Positions 20,425 to 30,709 of a stretch of DNA of 64,000 bases are shown here, one piece after another. This DNA is from Heligmosomoides polygyrus polygyrus (lineage: Eukaryota > Nematoda > Chromadorea > Rhabditida > Heligmosomidae). Location: assembly GCA_947396885.1 (NCBI GenBank), contig OX377206.1, positions 50,389,631 to 50,453,630 of the forward strand, read 5' to 3'. The notes under the pieces were generated by a model. That model made no database searches, was not told the origin of the DNA, and saw nothing but the letters and a program-made list of their open reading frames with translations. Numbering within the stretch: position 1 is the first letter of the stretch; the number at the start of each line of letters is the position of its first letter. The translations under genes and the position numbers were made by a program.

Positions 20425-20553
20425 AACGTTAGGCCGCCCAATAAAACTGATCCACCTAACCTCGTTTGGCACAGCAGTATTAATAGATTAAGAAAATGTC
20501 GAGGTTTTACGAAGAGAGAACTTGGAGACTACTCAAAGGTATGTTCATTGTGA
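20425..20553. repeat. 129-bp target site duplication of LINE, right copy
   Basis: Exact partner of 15971-16099. Its first base follows the U6 5' end directly, which fixes the 5' boundary of the chimeric insertion. Confidence 0.9.
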
Positions 20554-21410
20554 TTTGGTATTCAAAGGACGAGCCACAGACTTCGTCCGTGTTCAAAAGT
20601 CTGTCATTGACGTCGTAAGGTTTGCGAAAGCATAAAAAATGTGAGTGGCAGCGTGTCACCGACGTCGTGACACGTCCGTCGGAACATAGAAGACGTGATA
20701 CTGACGCCGTGCCGTATGCGTGATGTGTAAGAACGCTAACGATGTGTGCATCGTGAATTGGTATTCAAAGGACGAGTCGCAGACTTCGTCCGGTGGCGTC
20801 AGTAATCAAAAGGTTCGTCAACGACGTCGTGCGATAGCGAAAGCATTCAAAAAGTGATTGGGCGGACGTCGTACACCGAGATTCATATGATGTCATATAA
20901 GCATGCTCCAACGTGCACCGTGCGTCAGAAGTCCTGTTACAGACGTCGTGCTACGAGCTTTGAGAGATAAAAGAGGGGTCACTAATGTCGGTCTACGTGC
21001 CTCGGGACCTTGAAGACGTGTCGAGGACGTCACTACACATACATGATGTCATAGAGCAATCACAGATATGTCCTACGTGATATGGTATCCCAAGGACGAG
21101 TCGTACACTTCGTCCGACGGCGTCAATGATCAAAAGTCTTGTCAATGACGTCGGGCGATACATGAACGTATTCAGAAGGTGAGTGGCAGACGCCGTACTA
21201 CGTGCGTCGAGATTCAGCTGACGTGCTATGAGCATCGTCTGACGTACAACGTGGCTCAGAACTTCTGTTACAGACGTCGTGCCACGTGCTTTGAGACATG
21301 AAAGACGTGTCACAGACGTCGGTTCACGTGCTTCAGGACCTTGAAGACGTGTTGACAGCGTCACTCCACTCGCATGATGTCGTAGAACAATCGCAGATAT
21401 GTCCATCGTG
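20554..21410. repeat. GACGTC-rich satellite, right block
   Basis: Units of about 330 bp with shared landmarks: GGTATTCAAAGGACGAG (20557, 20761, diverged at 21085) and CTGTTACAGACGTCGTGC (20934 and 21266, 332 bp apart). Many GACGTC and CACGTGC sites recur. The first unit is shortened to about 200 bp. No reading frame is conserved between units. Confidence 0.7.
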
Positions 21411-21690
21411 ATTGGTTGGACGCTCTTTCTTGTGGACTGGTGCCAGCGATGCTCTCGATTTGTTGCTATATCGATAGTGGGGAAGATTCACACTCCGTCT
21501 AGTCAAGGGTTCTGCCAAAAAACCAAAATCAAAATTCAACGCTTCGTATACTGGGAAAACAACTGATGAAAAGCTCTTGGAGAACCCGCATTTGGGAGTT
21601 CCTAGTGAAACATGCTCACGAAATGTTGCCAAGGTGATGAGTGCCAGACCTGGAGTGAAAAGTAGAAATACAAAAATTCGTAAAAGCACG
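21411..21690 (-). pseudogene. PLE N-terminal fragment
   Basis: 21411-21540 matches 14735-14850 (the 5' part of PLE copy A) in the same orientation; the encoded pieces share LTRRSVNL.HYRYSNKSRA. 21540-21690 extends further upstream than copy A does and keeps the same frame, so it shows 5' sequence missing from copy A. Its boundary with the satellite at 21410 coincides with the breakpoint in copy A near 14735. Confidence 0.6.
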
Positions 21691-21696
21691 CGAATT

Positions 21697-21830
21697 GAAC
21701 ACTTGGCTTTTCACGCATAAAGCCGCTTCCCTTACCACTGAGCCTACGATCCGCTTAGCGCAGTGCCTTTCTCCGCTTATCTTAAGTCAACACATGTGGC
21801 AAATGGCACGTGTATGCGCACCGAAGGTGC
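21697..21830 (-). repeat. tRNA-derived SINE-like sequence
   Basis: On the minus strand TAGGCTCAGTGG fits a pol III A box and GTTCAATTC, about 45 bases later, fits a degenerate B box. No full cloverleaf can be drawn (acceptor arm lacking), so this is a tRNA-derived repeat and not a tRNA gene. Confidence 0.4.
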
Positions 21831-22024
21831 GATCGTCTTCTAAACTTCGTGGGTCCCTAGCTTCATGGGTTCAAGGAGTCAGCAAAAAAGAAACGTTTTT
21901 CTACTGTTTGGAGGGTAAAGATTTTTGCAATGGTATTCGTTTTGACCAAGTTCGACTGTCCCTGCGTCTAAGCATAGTCACTTGTACTCATTGTGTTGAT
22001 TTGATTGTAGCCAAATCCAAGACA

Positions 22025-22560
22025 GCAGTTGTCTATTCGGCTAACGTTTCGGCTTTTTCGGCTTTTTCGTCTTCGTCAGAGACTGGAACATCAAGGATCA
22101 AAATGATCCAACCATTCTCACTTGCATTTTCAGGCTACAAGGCAAAAAGACAAAAAGCGGCAAACCATTACTAAGTGCGGTGGAACACCCTCTAGACGCT
22201 ACAAATGCTCCCTTAATGAGATGGAAATACCCGATGGCAGACCATCTTCACGCGCTACGTATAGACGGTAGTCAGGTGGCCCGGTGGATGGCATTCCTTG
22301 ACGTGGTGAAGACATTGGGATCAAAGTCTACAGAGGTCAATCAACCAGAAAGCTCATTGGTGATGCAGGAATTCATCCTTTCGATTTATTTGAATTTTCG
22401 CAGTGAATCGCCTCTAACGTCTTGCGTGCTGAAGCCCTAGGTTCCAGTGTCAGTATCCTTATCAATGAATCGAAAGAATGGATGCCTGGCCATCACCAAT
22501 AAGCTCATACATGGGAATGAAAGCATACCGTAATCCAGATGATGAAAGCGCAGCTCTTAC
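22025..22560 (-). mobile_element. PLE 3' remnant with endonuclease end and hammerhead-like motif
   Basis: About 22390-22520 (minus) encodes ILIRILTLEP, a frame break, then SARKTLEAIH. This aligns to the GIY-YIG C-terminal end of the PLE at 38 kb (VTILARESDVSARKTLEAF). Downstream at 22037-22080 lies the hammerhead-like motif CUGACGA...GCCGAAACGUUAGCC. The same order and similar spacing as in the 36-38 kb PLE support common origin. Heavily decayed. Confidence 0.55.
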
Positions 22561-22639
22561 AAGGGAAGCGTCTGAAGCGTATGTCTGATCGGGGAGAAGG
22601 AGTGTTTCTTTTTTGTCAAGTCGTCAAACTCTAGGAGTA

Positions 22640-22765
22640 GGGAGTCCTTGAAGTTACCCTCTTGCACGCGCGCGAAGTAACTGTACCGGCAGGCGGCTCG
22701 GGGAGCAGTGGATAGTAGCGTTGCTTCATGCGAGGGAAGTCGGGGTTCGGTTGTTCTGCATTTCT
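22640..22765 (+). repeat. tRNA-derived SINE-like repeat
   Basis: 22690-22760 has GAGCAGTGGATAG (A-box-like) and GGGGTTCGGTTG (B-box-like). The reverse complement of this stretch matches 39837-39980, so it is a dispersed repeat. Neighbouring sequence to 23440 matches the 39.4-40.1 kb region. Confidence 0.45.
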
Positions 22766-23440
22766 GTGTTTTCGCATTTCAACTGACTGGTTGTATTCGA
22801 AGGGTCCTGACGTGCCAGATTCAGCCAGGCGACTTGGGCTTCTTCAGTTACACGAGGTCGCCTATGAAGCGATTTCACTCCCACGTCTCTGCACACGATC
22901 TTCCTTTTGAAAAAAGGGACAACATAAAGCAAGTGTCAATTTTGCGGATAACTGAAGGAGAGCGAATTTGTTATATTGTTATATGACATCGAAGATCGTG
23001 TCGCTGGCGAGCCGAATCGTGTGTCATCTTCAAGTTGAAAAGCTCGTTGCTTATGCCTGGTTCAAGGCTGGTTTTACGACGTTGCACTCTGGTCTCTTTA
23101 AAAATCCGACTAGGATTGTTTTTCCCCATGTCACTGGTTCATGTAGAGAAGCAAACTGTGAAGAGCCCGAACCTTTTATATGCTGCCCGTTTTGTCACCA
23201 ATCCTTCCTGCCTTTCCTTACCGCTTATCGGCAGTGGCATCGAGTGCATAGAAGATACCCCCTCGAGCTCGTGAGGCGCCGATTTCATAGTAATTTCAAG
23301 GGCTCCCACTCCTTGGGTTTAACGAATTAGCAAAAATGAAACACGTTTTTCTACTAGCTGAGGGTAGAGCACTTTTCTATATGATTAACTCTCCCCGCTC
23401 AGACATATGCTTCAAGCGCTTCCCTTGTAAGAGCTGCGCT
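22766..23440 (+). pseudogene. Copy of zinc-finger transposon ORF region
   Basis: Matches pieces of 39400-40100 in the same order: the K.RDNI phrase, GAAGGAGA.C..ATTTGTTAT, and a CxxC...H..H-type segment encoded around 23160-23235 (ICCPFCHQSF ... WHRVH). The latter resembles a C2H2 zinc finger, and the counterpart at 39545-39600 (RCPHCDQCF ... VHH) has the same cysteines. Frames are broken, so it is a decayed member of that family. Confidence 0.45.
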
Positions 23441-23719
23441 TTCGCGATCTGGCTACGGCATGCTTCCATTCTCATGTATCATATGCATTTTGTTGAAATT
23501 TGACTATTAAACGTTGAAAACCGTTGAACGCTAATGTGACGGATTAGGCCCTTGCAAAAAGAATCCTCGTCGTCAAGGTTTAGCAGTTTCTTGATTGATG
23601 CAGTCATATGCGTTGCCAGGACAGGTTTTAGAAACTCTGTGATAAGGAGCGAATGCATGGACAGCCATCGAGCAACACAACATCATCACCTTCTTTTTTA
23701 GTGATCGCTGTCGTTTTAC
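23441..23719. other. Unassigned; putative intron side of the isolated exon
   Basis: No feature besides the GTAAAA donor at 23714-23719. I looked for a following exon down to 23580 on the minus strand and found none I could support. Confidence 0.4.
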
Positions 23720-23824
23720 CTTATTGCAACCATCCCTGGAACAGAGCCGACGCCACTGCTTGCCGTTGAACTTTTTTCGTATGCCGCCAGGATTTGTAAC
23801 GATTTCTCCCTTCCTGTAGCGTTG
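23720..23824 (-). CDS. Isolated 105-bp exon, Capicua-like cysteine/arginine motif
   Basis: The minus strand has a textbook acceptor (ATTTTTACAG) directly before 23824 and a donor (AAG/GTAAAA) directly after 23720. Between them are exactly 35 codons, phase 0 at both ends, without a stop. The peptide contains [20 protein letters not shown], a highly conserved-looking basic/Cys block. From memory it resembles a block in Capicua-type HMG proteins, normally followed by an exon starting ESQRR; I cannot verify this. No neighbouring exon was recognised, so it could be a gene fragment carried by a transposon or part of a gene with large introns. Confidence 0.45.
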
Positions 23825-23833
23825 CTGTAAAAA

Positions 23834-24115
23834 TTCATTATTCAGTTTCAAGTTCTCACAATTGCTGAAACCAAATCTGGCTTTCCAAGCTATGCGGCGC
23901 TAATTATAAACTACCCTTTATGATATAGTCATTACATGAACTCGAGCTGCTGTGCACTAAACCTCTCAACATCATGTTACTTACTCGCTACCTTCAGCGT
24001 TTATCCCACACTGAAGCAGAGTCCTTTTGCCTGGAATGTGACTGCCATTTATTTTCTTCAGCTTCCTGATAGTGGTGGAGACCTGCTGCTTTTCAGGCGT
24101 ATGCAGCGAGTCCAT
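23834..24115. other. Unassigned sequence
   Basis: I see nothing definite. The minus strand at about 24070-24110 has a short open phrase but no family signature. Confidence 0.35.
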
Positions 24116-24330
24116 CAGGGGTGCGCGTAATTACGATTTACAATTTTACGATTTACGGCTATTTTTGTGAAATTTTTTACGGTTTACGATTTTCGACATT
24201 TTGGGTCGTAAACAGGGGTGTGCATAATTACGGTTTACGATTTACGATTTTACGATTTACGGCTATTTTTGTGGAATTTTTTACGATTTACGATTTACGA
24301 CATTTTGAGTCGTAAATCGTAAATTACTGG
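24116..24330. repeat. hAT-like terminal sequence, duplicated
   Basis: CAGGGGTG.GC (24116) and CAGGGGTGTGC (24213) each lead into AT-rich ACGATTTACG repeats, ~97 bp apart. The same ends occur at 43340-43451, 45060-45147 and (partly) 61330-61410. CAGGGGTG is a typical hAT-superfamily terminus. Confidence 0.6.
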
Positions 24331-24350
24331 TCTACTCTTATAGCTATAAT

Positions 24351-24706
24351 TGTAGAGGATATTTGTTGCTTGTTATTGGCGCGGGAAAGGTGGCCGGACC
24401 ACACACTAGGCCAGTTCGCCAGTCGCCAGTCTTCTCCTCTCGTCTTCGCTGCTCCAGCCGCCGCCGCCCTCGTGCTCCAGCCGCCGACCCGACCAGCAGC
24501 CACCGCCGTCGCTCAGCCGCCGACCACCGGCCTGCCGGCCCGACCACCGCCGTCGCCGCTCCAGCCGCCGACTACCGTCAACCGCCGGCTCCACCAGCTG
24601 CCGCGGCTGCCGCGGCTGCCGGGGCCTCAGCTACCTTCCTTTGGACGGAATAAAGGGTGAACCCGGAAATCTTCTGACACATCGCACCCGCAAGGGACCA
24701 CATAGG
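24351..24706 (+). repeat. Left LTR, lacking its U3 promoter segment
   Basis: Matches the right LTR except for a missing block of about 170 bp after TTGTTATTG. The missing block contains the TATA box, so this LTR has no recognisable promoter. The GC-rich part (GCTCCAGCCGCC repeats) and AATAAA with the GAACCCGGAAATCTTCTG tail are retained. Confidence 0.85.
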
Positions 24707-25184
24707 GGCCGAATTTTCCCTTTAGGTCCATGCAGAAAAAAACGGGTTTCTAGGTAGGAGGCAGTGGGTGAAATCGTTCATTTCACCTACTGGAGCACTG
24801 GGAAGAGGAGTTCCCCTCCGGCTTCCAAGGAGTGCAAACAGCTCTAGTACCGCTCATCGCGGTTGAGCTGCAAAACTACCGTGTGGTAGTACCACTGACT
24901 CTAGCAATCCACCAGAGAGATATCAGTGGAGCGAATTGAGTTTCTGCAAGGCAGAACTCTGTACAAATTTTGAAAAAGTGTATAATTCGCTAGGATCAAC
25001 AAAAGCACCCGTTTCCTTCAAGCTTAGGGTCCACCAAGCTAGGGAATACTACTCCACAAAAGAGAGAGGAGCGAGCCGAAGAGCCCAAAAAACAGAGGCA
25101 GATAAACTGCGATAGTCGCACTCTTCGGTTAGCCTACCCTTCACCTGGAGTTCCAGCACCAAGAGGGTCTACGAATAGCCCAAA

Positions 25185-25751
25185 TTGCTGCTTCGAATTC
25201 ATTCCTCGGACAGCAGTGTCTCGCTAGTGGACAACATGAAGGAAAGCGAGAATTTATACTTCCAGAAAATGGAATGTAAGCAGGCTATCGAAGAGGAGGT
25301 GGAGAGAATGCTCCAACTAGAGAAAGGCGAAGGAGCTCGTGTACAGGCTCGTCAGTCGCAGGTGACGACACTAATGGAGCAGGTACAGAAACTCACGCAG
25401 CAGGCAGCTCATGTGAGAACCTCACTGACAACGATAACAAAAGGACTGCAGACGTTGCAAAAACTACCAGAACATGTTCACGAAAAGCTGTGGAGTGATA
25501 GCGATACTCGTCAAGCAGCCAAAAATCGAGATGAGGTGACGAATAAGCTGCACGAACTAACCGAAAAAGACTGCGAAATCGTTAGTGGCGAGCTTGAGAA
25601 GGTAGAACAGTTTATGGTTCAGCTTTCTCAGTGGCAAAGCCACGATTGGGATCAACTCATAGCTGAGCAAAACGAGTTCTAAGAGCAGGCGCAGCATGAT
25701 CATCAGTGCATACGCCGACTAGCGAAATTTCTAGGTGTAAATTCAACGTTG
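25185..25751 (+). pseudogene. LTR retrotransposon gag, 5' part
   Basis: 165 codons from the ATG at 25185, mostly charged helix likely to form a coiled coil (EEEVERMLQLEKGEG, TLMEQVQKLTQQ). A TAA at 25680 stops it, but the same frame then stays open to the RTE insertion point at 25751. The position between LTR and capsid makes this the gag N-terminus. Confidence 0.6.
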
Positions 25752-27830
25752 TGCTAGAGGTCTACTCTTATAAGAGGATGTTCAAGCGTGACACTCATAA
25801 ACCGGCACCGGTGAGGATCCCCACATTCAAGTCTGAGGAGTTGGAATATGCGATAAAGTCGTACGATTGGAATCTTCTTGAAGATCCATCGGAAGACTAC
25901 GACCTTCTCTCCAAAGGACTGTTGAAATGTGCTAGCAGCTCTTGCGAAACCACATCGCCGTCTGCTTCAAGACTCAATGCACATGCGATTAAACTCTTGG
26001 AGCAAAGAAGAGCTGTTAAACTGGATCCTAATGCTTCCCATCTGGAAAAAGTCACCATCTCGAAGGCCTGTCGAATTGCAGTGAAGGAGCCCATTCAAGC
26101 CTACAGAAGATTGAAGCTGTTAGAAGCGGCTGGGAAAGGTTCAAGCATAAAGCGCTGCAAACGAGATCTCTGCGATCAGAAGGCAATAATGTCAGCCCTT
26201 GTGGATAAGGATGGAACAACGCAAACGTCTCGAAGTGCGATGGAGGCCATCGTTCAGGAATTCTACACAGATCTGTTCCGTTCTTCCATCGCTGTCCCAA
26301 AATGCTTGATGCCACCAGCTGAGGAAGTACCTCCCATTCTGGAATCAGAAGTTGCTCATGCCATCAGAAGGATGAAGCCGGGCACTGCTCCCGGACCGGA
26401 CGGCATTTCTGCTGATCTCCTTCGTGCGGGTGGCAGTGCCGTCTGCTCACTTCTTGCCAAGCACTTCAACCACTACCTTCGAATTGGTAGGATTCCGGAC
26501 TCATGGAAGGAGTCGAAAACGGTTTTAATCTTCAAAAAAGGTCAGCAGGAGGATATCAACAACTATCGACCCATCAGTCTTCTCTCGTTTGTGTACAAGA
26601 TCTTCACCAAGATACTGCTTAACCGCATGGAGCGTTGCTTGGATGAATATCAGCCAGTGGAGCAAGCAGGGTTTCGCAAGGATTTCTCCTGCATGGACCA
26701 TATTCAGACTGTCTCACAGCTCATCGAGAGGAGCCGCGAATACCACCTCCCACTTGTCCTTGTCTTCGTGGATTACCGGAAAGCGTTCGACTCTGTGGAA
26801 ATCAACGCCGTTTTGAACGCACTTGTGCACGCTGCTATACCATCGCCCTACATCCGACTTCTCGACGAATGCTTCTCGAACACATCGACTACCATCCAGC
26901 TGTTCGATCGAAAGCTTAAGATTCCTATCGGGAAAGGAGTACGGCAGGGAGACACGATTTCTCCCAAGCTATTCACAGCGGCACTCCAGGATGCCATGAA
27001 AGACTTGAACTGGGACGACAAAGGCTACCTTGTCGACGGTAAACGGATCAGCAACCTTCGCTTCGCCGACGATATTGTTCTCATCTCTACCAGCACGGCA
27101 GAAGTCAAGGAAATGCTGAACGAGCTCAATGTGGCAGGTATGAAGATTGGATTGGACATGAATATGTCCAAGACACAATTTATGGTCAACCAGTGGTGTG
27201 ACACGGGACTCGTAAGATTAAATGGAGTCGCTCGCTCTGCAACAGGTCGACTCCTACGTCTATCTGGGAAGAGAGCTGAACATGGATAACGACCTCGCTC
27301 CTGAAATCGCCCGCAGGAGACGCGCAGCATGGGCAGCCTTCAGTTCGATTCGCGAAGTCACCGATCAGGTCAAGGATCCCGGCCTCAGGGCCTCGATATT
27401 CAACGCCTCTGTACTGCCTGCAATGTGTTACGCGACGGAAACCTGGCCCGACAACAAGACAATCGCCAGAGCGATGCAAACTACGCATCGTGCACTGGAG
27501 AGATGTCTTCTAAGGACAAGCCTTCGTCAGCAATGGCAAGAAGGCCTACGAAGCTCAGAGCTACGGGAGAAGTCGCAATTAGCAGACCCGCTGCAGTACA
27601 TGAAGAAGTCCAAATATCGCTGGGCCGGACACCTGCTTCGACGAAAGGACGATAGATGGAGTCTCCGTGTCACAGAATGGCTCCCGAGAGACCATAAGAG
27701 ACCACTGGGACGACCGCCAACGCGATGGGCAGACTCATTCTCAAGATCTTTCAGAGAGCGGAGTCTGCCTCACTGGATGCAAGCAGCCAGAGATCGAGCG
27801 GTCTGGAAGAGTTGTGGTCCCCGCTGAGAA
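25752..27830 (+). pseudogene. RTE reverse transcriptase, one frameshift
   Basis: The frame is open from the 5' breakpoint to 27289 with RT blocks MKPGTAPGPDGISADLL, NYRPISLLSFVYK, VFVDYRKAFDSV, GVRQGDTISPKLF and RFADDIVLIS. A frameshift between 27222 and 27289 moves the C-terminal part to another frame (to 27827). That part has the RTE-typical [17 protein letters not shown] and RWAGHLLRR segments and the ending W.RAARDR. The N-terminal endonuclease is absent. Confidence 0.9.
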
Positions 27831-27876
27831 GACCTCCAGCCGACAAAGGACCATCAAAGTATCAAAGTAAGTAAGT
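25752..27876 (+). mobile_element. 5'-truncated RTE LINE inserted in gag
   Basis: Flanked by the exact 12-bp duplication AATTCAACGTTG (25740-25751 and 27877-27888). The 3' end carries the short tandem tail ATCAAAGTATCAAAGTAAGTA typical of RTE elements. The endonuclease is missing, so reverse transcription stopped early. The insertion is in the same orientation as the host element. Confidence 0.92.
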
Positions 27877-27888
27877 AATTCAACGTTG

Positions 27889-28881
27889 ATACTAAGCGTA
27901 GTGAAACAGCTCCTAGAAAACTCCATTAACGCTTCAGTCCCTATCCAAAACCTAACACGCGCATCTGGTTCACCTCGGCATTGCAACGATAAGAAAATGT
28001 CGTTTCAGAGGGATCAGAGGGACCAACAACAGCATGCGGACGTGGAGGAAGTGGACTTCAGGAGCACTATGAGAAAAGTCCCAGAAGGGAGCAGCTTCGC
28101 ACACACCGAGCTCCCACAGTTCGATGCAGCTCACGCAGAGCAAGGTCTGGTGGCCACATTGGAACAATGTGACCTAGTTCCAGAATCATTGCAAAGGCGA
28201 CGGAATTTTGATAACGTCTCCTCTTTGCAGCGTTGGGAGGATGTGAAGTGCCCCATAACCAATCCAAGCATACCAGCACAGAGGCCGCAGAGGAGCCAAG
28301 GGTTGGATAACTTCACTACACCTCAATCAATTCAAGAGTTGAGTGTAGGAGCGACCTTAGCGGCTATGGCACTACCGGAAGTTGCCACCTTTTCGCATCC
28401 ACAAGGGAAGGGATTTGAAAACTTCTTGACTTCGTTCAATATGAAGTACGGTACGCTTGGTCTAGAGGACGACATGCTCATACATCTCTTCTGCTCTAAA
28501 CTCGAGGGCCAGATAAAGACAATTGTGGAAATATTACCACAGTCCTGTAAAAATGGCGGTTTCAAAACCTTCATAAGAGCGGTAAAAGAGAAGTTCAAAA
28601 CTACAGAATGTGCGAAACGCGCCGAAGCCTATGTAAAACTTAGGCAGTTGAAGAAACGTTCCACCATTTCGGATTACTGCGTGGAACTTGAAGAGCTAAC
28701 ACGCTGGGTTTATCCCGATGCCAGCGAAAAGAAACTTTCAATGATCCGCGCTGAAGAGTTGATAACACAGCTCACAGAATGGGATGAATATATCCAGCTA
28801 TTCAGCACTATGAAACATTCCCAACAAGAGGAGGCCTATGAAAGGCTTAAAAATTTAGCGCAGTGTATCGAAAGAAGCTGA
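27889..28881 (+). pseudogene. LTR retrotransposon gag, capsid part
   Basis: 331-codon frame that continues the frame open before the RTE insertion; counting one copy of the 12-bp duplication, the phase matches. The C-terminal half (GKGFENFLTSFNMKYGTLG, AKRAEAYVKLRQL, STISDYCVELEELTR) has the helical pattern of Ty3-type capsid. It ends TGA at 28879-28881, just before the nucleocapsid region. Confidence 0.75.
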
Positions 28882-28884
28882 CAA

Positions 28885-29443
28885 ATGGCTAACACTGTAA
28901 GAGCCTCTATGAGAAACCATGGTTTTAGGCAGCCCAATAGTGCAAACATTATAGCTTCCAGTCCCACTAGGAACCCAGTGGTTCCAGAAGGTGACAACCA
29001 CGAGAGAACGGAACGCAAACAGTCTATGGGAGCAAGGTGTTCATACTGCAGAAAGAATGAACATTTTCGGAAGGACTGTTGGAAAGCCCCAGAAAACTGC
29101 AGTGAGGCCCAAAAAGCAAATCTGACAGAGGCCGTAATGACAACGAAGTCCTCAAATACGCGAGTACCACATGCGGTGGAAGAGAATGAGCAAATTCCAG
29201 CTCGTACTTTCACAGCGAACTTTTGGCAAGTGGACTTGTGGAGGAATTAGGACCGGCCCAACCAAAAGTGATTTGTTCGGAAAACGGACACTAGTTCAGG
29301 TAAGCTTACTGGGCACTACCAAAGTAGCTCTTATGGACACAGGGTCTCAAATTAGCATTATGCCCTTAAAAATCTTGTCAGAAGCTAAGGAACTTGGCTT
29401 CGATCTAGACAGGAATGTCGACGAAATCCCGTTGTCGAAGTAA
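28885..29443 (+). pseudogene. Nucleocapsid zinc knuckle and protease start
   Basis: 28885-29250 encodes CSYCRKNEHFRKDC, a perfect CX2CX4HX4C zinc knuckle. In a shifted frame, 29171-29443 encodes VALMDTGSQISIMP, the catalytic Asp-Thr-Gly loop of a retroviral-type aspartic protease. The protease is cut short by a stop at 29443; its flap and second half are missing. The frame change between the two could be a programmed shift or a mutation. Confidence 0.8.
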
Positions 29444-29786
29444 AAGCCAATATACGACGCTTCGGGTAATAAGATAAAATTTTTGGCAGCGATTTGACTA
29501 GAAGTCAAAACGAAAACCTCTCAACCATCGGCACTAACGCTCTGAGCAAGCTGAACATGGTGTTAAAATCAAGCGAGAAACAAGATCAACTGAGAGAGCC
29601 GCACTTCAAGAATGGCATAGAGGCCAAAACAAAAACGGAGCCCGAAACGAGCAGCACAGACACAAACGCTGCTATCGCAGTGCGACGTGTGTACATACCA
29701 CCGGCAGAAACGAAGCCTGTACTCAGTTCCAGGCCGAAAACAAATACTGAAAGAGCTTTACGGTCAAACCCGGAACTCTTACGGAC

Positions 29787-30122
29787 GTGGTATGTAGCTC
29801 AGACGAACCCACTGTCAAAGTTCTTGCCACGTATACAGGCCAAGCGCCCAAAGTATCATGGGTAGAAGATAATACTCGATACAGGGATGAGTCGAAGAGC
29901 TTGGAACAGTCTTTTTCGGCTGGAAAGAGGGTGTACATGCGAACCCCCGCGGAACGATCCGGATCCAAACGACCAAAATGTGTCAATAAATGGAATGGAC
30001 CTTCTAGAATAACAGAGCTCACTGAAAATAGTGCAGTGATCAAGCCTATAGCCGGTAATGCCGCGCCGCTAAAGGTCCAATTCGATTTCTCAAAAAGGGT
30101 AGTCATCTACACCCCACAATGA
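29787..30122 (+). pseudogene. Integrase C-terminal domain remnant
   Basis: The open frame ends with FSAGKRVYMRTPAE...RPKCVNKWNGPSRITEL, matching the GDRV.VR.P...KL...W.GPYRV signature at the end of Ty3-type integrases. Everything between the protease loop at 29.35 kb and here (RT, RNase H, integrase core) has been lost, a deletion of roughly 2.5-3 kb. 30265-30716 contains two further short frames of unknown nature. Confidence 0.65.
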
Positions 30123-30709
30123 AAGCATCTGTTTCAGAATCGAGGCCGGACTGCCACAAGAAGATCCGCTTTACCTTTCCCATACTTGCGATTGTGGCAT
30201 CTCCCCTAGGAAAACCTAAACAGCTCTGCTAAGTCTTCGCGATCGGCGAAAAGAGGAAGAGCTCATGGCAAAAGAGTCAACGCATCTCAAAATCCTTGAA
30301 CCAGCAAGAGGAATTGAGGCCAAAGTGACCGACTCGTACGGAACGGTAAACCACGCGTTCCACTTGGACACCCATCAAAATGTATTGGGACTAGTCCGCG
30401 CCGTGGTGATGCAAAAGTCCATCCCTGGCAGAGAGCAGTGTTTCTAAGCCGAGTGCAAAAGTTCGCAATGAGCACTTTACCACTGCCAATATTTTCCGCT
30501 ACAATAAGGCCACGGGAGCCAACGATGATGAGCCACAAAGTGATCAGTACCAGCAGAGTGCAGTACCGTCCAAAAGGACGATCAAAACTGCGAAGCCCAA
30601 TGTCTTGCTCCCATATGACGCCAAAAAGGAGCGCCAACGCCGTGCGCACCTCAAGAGGCAGCAGTTCAAATGGAACTAGCCGTCAGGAGCCTGGCTGCCC
30701 TAGGAAGGG

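Noticed and set aside
21695..22174. 159-codon plus-strand frame
   Set aside because: Runs antisense across a tRNA-like SINE and a PLE tail; no independent support.
24363..24660. Pro/Ala-rich open frames in both LTRs
   Set aside because: They come from GCTCCAGCCGCC repeats in the LTR and exist in several frames on both strands; not genes.
24707..24730. Primer-binding site after left LTR
   Set aside because: No TGG-starting complement to a tRNA 3' end within the expected few bases.
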